A stretch of 10,500 bases of DNA. Origin: CAZFIM01 sp964519615. GTDB lineage: Bacteria > Chloroflexota > Dehalococcoidia > GIF9 > UBA5629. Numbering within the stretch: the stretch's first letter is position 1; the number at the start of each line of letters is the position of its first letter. Below are positions 6,402 through 10,500 of this stretch, in pieces. A program made the position numbers and the translations under genes. The notes under the pieces were generated by a model that searched no databases, was not told the DNA's origin, and saw only the letters and a list, made by a program, of their open reading frames with translations. The stretch covers positions 1 through 10,500 of the forward strand of contig CAZFIM010000077.1 in the NCBI GenBank assembly GCA_964519615.1, given 5' to 3'.

Positions 6402-9377
6402 TTATTTATTCTTTGCAAGAAATGCCCTGATAGTATTCTTGGCATCCCAGGGGTCGGTTATCTCCAGGAAAGCCCACCTGCCCAGGCCGCCGTGGTTATT
6501 CACCGCCGGCACCCAGAGCGTGCGCGCTGCCGCCGTCTTGGCGGCCTTGTCCTTCTTCGGTTGGCCGGAGACCTCCAGTATGAGATTGAGCGGGTCTCTG
6601 TTTCCATCCTTTAAGCGGATTATGAAGTCGGGGACATAGTTGCGCTCTTCGCCGCCATAGGTATAGGGGATGGTGAAGTTCAGTCCGTGGTTTTTGACAT
6701 AATGTATTACCTCAGACATCTCCTCCAGAGACTGTGCCAGCTTCTGCTCCCACGATTCTGTATCTGCCACCACGTGCGATATATGGCACTTATAAGGGTC
6801 GGTGGAATAGACGGCGCGCGTGGTATCGAAGTCCACATAGCGGGTGGAGCCGATATAGTCGTAGGGCTTAAGAATGGGCTTGAGGTAACGAGGTCCGTCG
6901 TGGGAGCTGACGATTGACTGATAGATATGTGTGGCCGCATCATGCGCCAGCTTGACCAGCAGCAGCATCTGCGGAAAGGCGTTGTCCTTGAGAACTATAC
7001 ATTCATCAATCCAACTCCTGGTGACGGCCAGCAACTGGGGGAAAATCCAGGGCCTGACGTCCCCCTCATCATCGCTGAAATACTTTTGCAGCGTTATCTG
7101 CGCCAGCAGGAATGCCACTTCCTGGATGCGCCGGGATTTGAGCTCGTCAATGGTATGGACGCTTTTCTCACCTATAATCGGAGAGTTCTCGGTCCAGGTA
7201 GGGATATCCTGCGTGGAGAGGGGCATGCGGGACTTCTCCGTAAACTCCGCCGTCAGCACCTCACGCGAAAGCTCGTAGCGATAGCCGCTGAGGCGGGGGA
7301 AAGTTATCTCGCACTCGTTACGCTCTTCCAGTGCGCGCACGCGGGTGGGGGTGGGTCCGGGCTTGGGATCGGCGCTGGAGCCGGAGCAGGGGATGAAGGA
7401 GAAGGGCACGCCGTAGACCTCGGCATATTCAGGCTCGAACATATTATCGGCGTTGACGGTATAGTTCATGCGGCGCAGTCCGCGGCCTACCACCTGCTCG
7501 CAGAGAAGCTGCGTGCCGAAGGCGCGCACGCCCATGATATGGGTGACGGTATTGGCGTCCCAGCCCTCGGTGAGCATGGAGACGGAGACCACGCACTTAA
7601 CGTGCTCGCCCAGCTTGCCCGGCTTGCCCACGGTGTTCATCACCTCGCGCAGCAGGTCCTCATCAGTAAGTTTATCTGTATCCCTGCCGATAAAGCGGGC
7701 TTTTATCTCGCTTTTAAACTCCTCTATGGCAAGTGAAGCCATCTTCTTGAACTCCCTGCTCATTGCTTCACCTGATTCAAGCTGCTCGCTGTCTATGAGT
7801 ATGGTACCGGGCATGTCGAGGGGCTTGCCGTACTCATTCACATTGCTGAGGATGGGCAGCTTGCCCGGCACAAAGACAGTTGAACTGTCCTTGTGCTTTT
7901 TCTCCCAGCCGGAGATCCAGTCATAGACCAGCTTGGAGACATTGGTGTTATTGCAGACGACGATAAAGACAGGGGGAGTGGCGCCGTTGCTGCGGGCATC
8001 GGGATTGGCTTCCCAGCGCCGGTAATATTTCTCGTAGTTGCTGTAGAGGCTGTAGAGCGCGCCTTCCAGCTCCGTGGGCAGGATGGGCTCCACGCCGCTC
8101 TCATCTTTGCTGCCGCGGCCTTTCTTGGGAAGATGGTCGCGAATACGGGTCCAGATATCACGATATGTTGGCATATCGCCGGTCATGGAGTCATCCGCAA
8201 CCGGCACGCGCGGCACCTTGACGATGCCGCTCTCGATGGCGTCAATGAGCGAAAAGTCTGATACCACCCAGGGGAAAAGCGTGCCCTCGGAATAGCCGGA
8301 GCCGCGCAGGAAGAAGGGGGTGGCGGAGAGGTCGTAGACCGCCTTGATGCCGATCTTCTTTTTGACCGCCTCCAGCCCCGATATCCAGATACGGGCCTCC
8401 TCCTCCCGCTTCTGGGCTTCCTTGCGCTCGTCGCCCACCAGCTTCTCGCCCTGCTCGCCCGCCTTGCGGCGGTAGCAGTGATGGGCTTCATCGTTGATAA
8501 CGATGATATTCTTCTTGTTGCCCAGGTCCTTGCAGGCGCGGCGCACCATCTGTTCTGGCGTTTCTGTGAGCAGTGACTGCCCGCCGGAGGCCAGTATATC
8601 TTTGGTAAGTCTTCCCGCATTGACCAGCTCGCGCGGCTTGAAGGTGTGGAAGTTGGTAATGAGTATCTTCGCCTTGCCCAGAGATTCCATCCACTCGGCG
8701 GGTAGAATATCCCTCTCTTTATAGTAGTTCTGGGGATCGTTGGGCAGAAGCACGCGCAGGCGGTCGCGGATGGTGATGCCGGGGGTGACGATGAGAAAGG
8801 CATCGGAGAAGCGTGCGTCCTGGCTGTTGGCCTGTTTGTTGAGCACGTGCCAGGCGATAAGCATGGCCATGACCACGGTCTTGCCGCTGCCGGTGGCCAT
8901 CTTGAAGGCAATGCGGAAAAGCTCCGGGTTTGCTGCTCTGTTGGCCTCGCGCAGGCTGTTCTCTATCCATGAATCGCCATATTTGCCGGCGACCTCGGTG
9001 AGGTAGATTGCTGTCTCAAGAGCCTCGATCTGGCAGAAGAAGAGCTTCTTCTCACGTTCGGGGTTGGTCCAGTAATCGAGCAGGTAGCGCGTGGTCCGGG
9101 TGATGCCCACATAGCCGCCCTGCCTCCATATCTCAACCCGTTTGCGGATGCGGTTGATCTCATCGTTTTCTTTAACGCGGTCCTGCGTCCACTCATTTTT
9201 AAAGGCGAGCTGCCCTTTCCCTTTCTTTTTCGGTCTGGCAATGGGAATGAAGTACGAGCTTACGCGTCTGGACTCTTCTATTTCATTGGTTATGCCCTCT
9301 TCGGAGAAGCGGAAGTGGCGCTTCGGTTCCTCGAAAGGGGAGTTGAGGATCGGGTTCTCTATTACAGTCTGTGCCAT
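6402..9377 (-). CDS. res: Type III restriction-modification helicase/endonuclease subunit (Res)
   Basis: This 991-aa protein is the ATP-driven translocase and nuclease subunit that works with Mod. An N-terminal extension (1-110) precedes a superfamily 2 helicase: Walker A MATGSGKT (160-167), NDEAHH (295-300), SATPF (351-355), MLTEGWDA (601-608) and QVVGRGLRR (628-636). A PD-(D/E)xK-type nuclease sits at the C-terminus: YVPDFIIRL (914-922), then LILEVSGQ (932-939), followed by a Lys-rich KKDKAAK. The expected lysine of the ExK triad is a serine (E935-V-S937); a nearby lysine may replace it, or activity may be altered. Length and motif order fit Type III Res. The ATG at 9377 has AGGGAT about 7 bp upstream. 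It is the first gene of the minus-strand operon and is divergent from the toxin-antitoxin pair. Confidence 0.93.
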   Translation of the reverse strand: MAQTVIENPILNSPFEEPKRHFRFSEEGITNEIEESRRVSSYFIPIARPKKKGKGQLAFKNEWTQDRVKENDEINRIRKRVEIWRQGGYVGITRTTRYLLDYWTNPEREKKLFFCQIEALETAIYLTEVAGKYGDSWIENSLREANRAANPELFRIAFKMATGSGKTVVMAMLIAWHVLNKQANSQDARFSDAFLIVTPGITIRDRLRVLLPNDPQNYYKERDILPAEWMESLGKAKILITNFHTFKPRELVNAGRLTKDILASGGQSLLTETPEQMVRRACKDLGNKKNIIVINDEAHHCYRRKAGEQGEKLVGDERKEAQKREEEARIWISGLEAVKKKIGIKAVYDLSATPFFLRGSGYSEGTLFPWVVSDFSLIDAIESGIVKVPRVPVADDSMTGDMPTYRDIWTRIRDHLPKKGRGSKDESGVEPILPTELEGALYSLYSNYEKYYRRWEANPDARSNGATPPVFIVVCNNTNVSKLVYDWISGWEKKHKDSSTVFVPGKLPILSNVNEYGKPLDMPGTILIDSEQLESGEAMSREFKKMASLAIEEFKSEIKARFIGRDTDKLTDEDLLREVMNTVGKPGKLGEHVKCVVSVSMLTEGWDANTVTHIMGVRAFGTQLLCEQVVGRGLRRMNYTVNADNMFEPEYAEVYGVPFSFIPCSGSSADPKPGPTPTRVRALEERNECEITFPRLSGYRYELSREVLTAEFTEKSRMPLSTQDIPTWTENSPIIGEKSVHTIDELKSRRIQEVAFLLAQITLQKYFSDDEGDVRPWIFPQLLAVTRSWIDECIVLKDNAFPQMLLLVKLAHDAATHIYQSIVSSHDGPRYLKPILKPYDYIGSTRYVDFDTTRAVYSTDPYKCHISHVVADTESWEQKLAQSLEEMSEVIHYVKNHGLNFTIPYTYGGEERNYVPDFIIRLKDGNRDPLNLILEVSGQPKKDKAAKTAAARTLWVPAVNNHGGLGRWAFLEITDPWDAKNTIRAFLAKNK

Positions 9378-9453
9378 TGATTATCCCTGAAAAATGATCA
9401 CTGCCAGCGAGAATGGAAAATGCCGCAAGCCCCTTCAGCAGCAATTTCCTAAG

Positions 9454-9482
9454 AGTATATCATACAGGAGGGTGGATGGGAA
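9454..9482 (-). promoter_or_regulatory. Predicted promoter of the res-mod operon
   Basis: On the minus strand TTCCCA (9482-9477, 4 of 6 to the -35 consensus) is followed by 17 bp and TATACT (9459-9454, 5 of 6 to -10). The start would lie near 9447, giving a leader of about 70 bases before the res ATG. The assignment is based on consensus match only. Confidence 0.4.
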
Positions 9483-9524
9483 TGGGAGAAATCGTCGTGA
9501 GGACACTCGACGCAAGATGGATAT

Positions 9525-9566
9525 TCTACCTATCCCCTGCCCCTTCCCTTCAAAGGGAAGGGGTTA
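9525..9566 (+). repeat. 42-bp hairpin repeat, copy 1
   Basis: This is identical over 42 bp to copy 2 (10330-10371), in the same orientation. Its core is a hairpin with perfect 11-bp arms CCCCTTCCCTT / AAGGGAAGGGG around CA (9540-9563). Copies 1 and 2 bracket the AbrB-Doc genes, 805 bp apart. Confidence 0.85.
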
Positions 9567-9648
9567 ACATCCTTTCTAAGACGAGGCACCGCCCTCCCCA
9601 GCCGCCCCAGCGGTACCGCCGCAAGCGATCCCTGTGAAACTATCAGGC

Positions 9649-9677
9649 TTTACAACATCCTTGAGGGGTATTACAAT
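9649..9677 (+). promoter_or_regulatory. Predicted promoter of the AbrB-Doc operon
   Basis: TTTACA (9649-9654) and TACAAT (9672-9677) each match the sigma-70 consensus at 5 of 6 bases with an ideal 17-bp spacer. The start would be near 9684, inside the palindromic operator at 9672-9691, so antitoxin or complex binding there would block the polymerase. Confidence 0.6.
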
Positions 9678-9691
9678 GTATATACATTGTA
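9672..9691. promoter_or_regulatory. Perfect 20-bp operator palindrome of the toxin-antitoxin operon
   Basis: TACAATGTATATACATTGTA is its own reverse complement over all 20 bp. It includes the -10 box and the predicted start and lies 21 bp before the antitoxin ATG. It is the expected site for autorepression by the AbrB-type antitoxin, alone or with Doc. Confidence 0.75.
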
Positions 9692-9712
9692 TATATGTGG
9701 AGGTTGGGCACT

Positions 9713-9940
9713 ATGCAGAAGAAGCTTACCAGGCACGGCAACAGTCTGGCTCTTGTGATAGATAGGGGAATACTTGAGCTTCTTAATATCGATGAGCAGA
9801 CACCGCTTGAAATATCGACCGACGGCACACTACTACTCATCTCCCCGGTAAGGGATGAACAGCGAAGACAAAAGCTCAAACAATCAATTGAAAAAACGAA
9901 TGCTAAATACGGGCGGGCTCTTAAAAGGCTGGCAGATTGA
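9713..9940 (+). CDS. AbrB/MazE-type antitoxin (SpoVT-AbrB fold)
   Basis: This 75-aa protein starts MQKKLTRHGNSLALVIDRGI and continues LELLNIDEQTPLEIS.DGTLLLISP. This is the swapped-hairpin AbrB DNA-binding domain: KLTRHGNSLALVI for the first strand-turn-strand and DGTLLLI for the last strand. The C-terminal tail (about 48-75) is highly charged and helical, as expected for the part that wraps the toxin. I prefer the ATG at 9713 because GGAGG (9699-9703) lies 9 bp upstream; an upstream in-frame ATG at 9695 would put the Shine-Dalgarno inside the gene. The antitoxin neutralises Doc and probably represses its own promoter through the palindrome. It overlaps the toxin gene by 4 bp. Confidence 0.88.
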   Translation: MQKKLTRHGNSLALVIDRGILELLNIDEQTPLEISTDGTLLLISPVRDEQRRQKLKQSIEKTNAKYGRALKRLAD

Positions 9941-10323
9941 CCGAATACCTTTTTCTTGGCCTTGACGAGGTCATCGAAATTCATAATGACCAGATACAAC
10001 GTTATGGAGGAGCCTCCGGTATTCGCGATATCGATTTATTGGAGTCCGCCGTTGCCATGCCGGCAGTTGGATTTGGCGAGAATTATGTTCACACGGATAT
10101 TTATGAGATGACGGCTGCATATCTCTATCATATCGTGCAGAACCACCCATTCATAGATGGCAACAAACGAACTGCAGCAGTAGCTTCGGTTGTCTTTCTT
10201 ATGATGAATGGGATAGAAGTCAACGCTGATGAAGACAGTTTTGAGAAAATGGTCCGCTCAGCAGCCGAAGGGAAAACGGATAAAGCCGCAATTGCCCGGT
10301 TTTTCAGAGACAATTCAAAATAA
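9937..10323 (+). CDS. doc: Doc-type toxin (Fic/Doc family, death-on-curing kinase)
   Basis: This 128-aa protein carries the Fic/Doc active-site motif HPFIDGNKR at 70-78, with an upstream YEMTAAYLYHIVQN helix and the DLLESAVAMP stretch (33-42) common to Doc proteins. Known Doc toxins phosphorylate elongation factor Tu and stop translation. The start is a TTG at 9937 that overlaps the antitoxin stop (TTGA), with AAAAGG about 8 bp upstream, so translation is coupled to the antitoxin. The catalytic residues are intact and nothing suggests decay. The last codons and stop (AATTCAAAATAA) belong to the first unit of the downstream tandem repeat, so the repeat seems to have been copied from, or inserted at, the gene end. 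Confidence 0.9.
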   Translation: MTEYLFLGLDEVIEIHNDQIQRYGGASGIRDIDLLESAVAMPAVGFGENYVHTDIYEMTAAYLYHIVQNHPFIDGNKRTAAVASVVFLMMNGIEVNADEDSFEKMVRSAAEGKTDKAAIARFFRDNSK

Positions 10324-10500
10324 AGGTTGTCTACCTATCCCCTGCCCCTTCCCTTCAAAGGGAAGGGGTTACTAATTTTATGAAGGTGCAAGCCCCTTCA
10401 AATATCCTCATGAATTTAATTCAAAATAGGGGTTGTCTACCTAACCTCTGCCCCTTCCCTTCAAAGGGAAGGGGTTTATATTTTTAATGAAGGGGCAAGC
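10312..10500 (+). repeat. Tandem hairpin repeats, 106-bp period (copies 2 and 3, last one cut by the window)
   Basis: One unit starts at 10312 (AATTCAAAAT...), the next at 10418. The main hairpins lie at 10345-10368 and 10451-10474, exactly 106 bp apart, each with 11-bp arms CCCCTTCCCTT / AAGGGAAGGGG. A second hairpin follows in each unit: TGAAGGTGC-AA-GCCCCTTCA at 10381-10400 with one mismatch, and TGAAGGGGCAAGC at 10488-10500, cut by the window end. Copy 2 contains the 42 bp shared with copy 1. The third copy differs at a few bases. Confidence 0.85.
10345..10380 (+). terminator. Possible terminator of the AbrB-Doc operon (inside the repeat)
   Basis: The 11-bp stem lies 21 bp after the doc stop and is followed by GGTTACTAATTTTA, which is T-rich but not a clean T-run. 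It could end transcription, but the identical stem also occurs upstream of the operon (9540-9563), so the primary nature is a repeat. Confidence 0.35.

Larger units (their letters stand above)
9378..9671. other. Divergent intergenic region between res and the AbrB-Doc pair
   Basis: This region has no convincing gene. It holds the predicted promoter of the res operon, the first copy of the 42-bp hairpin repeat (9525-9566), a 13-bp match GCAAGCCCCTTCA (9425-9437) to the second hairpin of the repeats near 10388, and the 10-bp palindrome GCGGTACCGC (9610-9619). The -35 box of the antitoxin promoter lies at its right end. Confidence 0.6.

Noticed and set aside
6927..7736. Long plus-strand open frame of 269 codons opposite res
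   Set aside because: It is antisense to the well-supported res gene, in a GC-rich region where such shadow frames are common, and shows no protein motifs.
8183..8911. 242-codon minus-strand frame inside res
   Set aside because: It overlaps the helicase core in another frame; its Arg/Ser/Pro-rich, low-complexity composition is typical of a shadow frame.
9695..9940. Upstream ATG at 9695 as antitoxin start
   Set aside because: The good Shine-Dalgarno GGAGG lies downstream of it and is correctly spaced for the ATG at 9713; the extra residues MWRLGT are not typical of the AbrB N-terminus.
10312..10500. Repeats with regular spacing as a CRISPR array
   Set aside because: The 106-bp period, the long hairpins and the similarity of the sequence between the hairpins are wrong for short repeats with unique spacers.

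Overview
The window is a bacterial defence or accessory region. It holds a complete Type III restriction-modification (RM) operon, an AT-rich AAA-ATPase/TOPRIM plus adenine-methylase gene pair behind it, an AbrB-Doc toxin-antitoxin pair on one side, and the start of a winged-helix regulator on the other. The host cannot be named from the sequence. The res and mod genes are GC-rich with GC-ending codons and Shine-Dalgarno sites, which fits a free-living GC-rich bacterium. The dispersed GC-rich hairpin repeats and the regulator type recall uncultured Chloroflexota-like genomes, but that is only a weak inference.

Layout. Positions 1-326 (minus) carry the N-terminus of a winged-helix protein of the kind usually fused to a minimal nucleotidyltransferase. 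Two identical-arm palindromes 21 bp apart sit on its promoter. Positions 366-997 hold no intact recognisable gene, only remnants: a degraded phosphatase-like fragment, a short interspersed-repeat-like segment and a doubtful 39-codon ORF. Positions 998-9377 are five co-directional minus-strand genes, transcribed from right to left: res (991 aa), a 67-aa small protein, mod (868 aa), an OLD-like ATPase with a C-terminal TOPRIM-like region (534 aa) and a D12-class adenine methyltransferase (276 aa). Positions 9378-9712 are a divergent promoter region. An antitoxin and a Doc toxin follow on the plus strand (9713-10323), then tandem hairpin repeats to the window end.

How the genes work together. 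Mod and Res would form a Type III RM complex: Mod reads and methylates adenine in the target, and Res translocates and cuts. The small protein lies tightly between them and is probably co-translated. The ATPase/TOPRIM and D12 genes are 19 bp apart and much more AT-rich than res and mod, so they look like a separately acquired nuclease-plus-methylase module added behind the RM operon. The central target-recognition part of mod is AT-rich too, as if the specificity segment had been replaced. The AbrB-Doc pair lies between two identical 42-bp direct repeats and has a strong-looking promoter covered by a perfect 20-bp palindrome.

The best candidates for something undescribed are the AAA-TOPRIM/D12 methylase pair and the small protein between res and mod.
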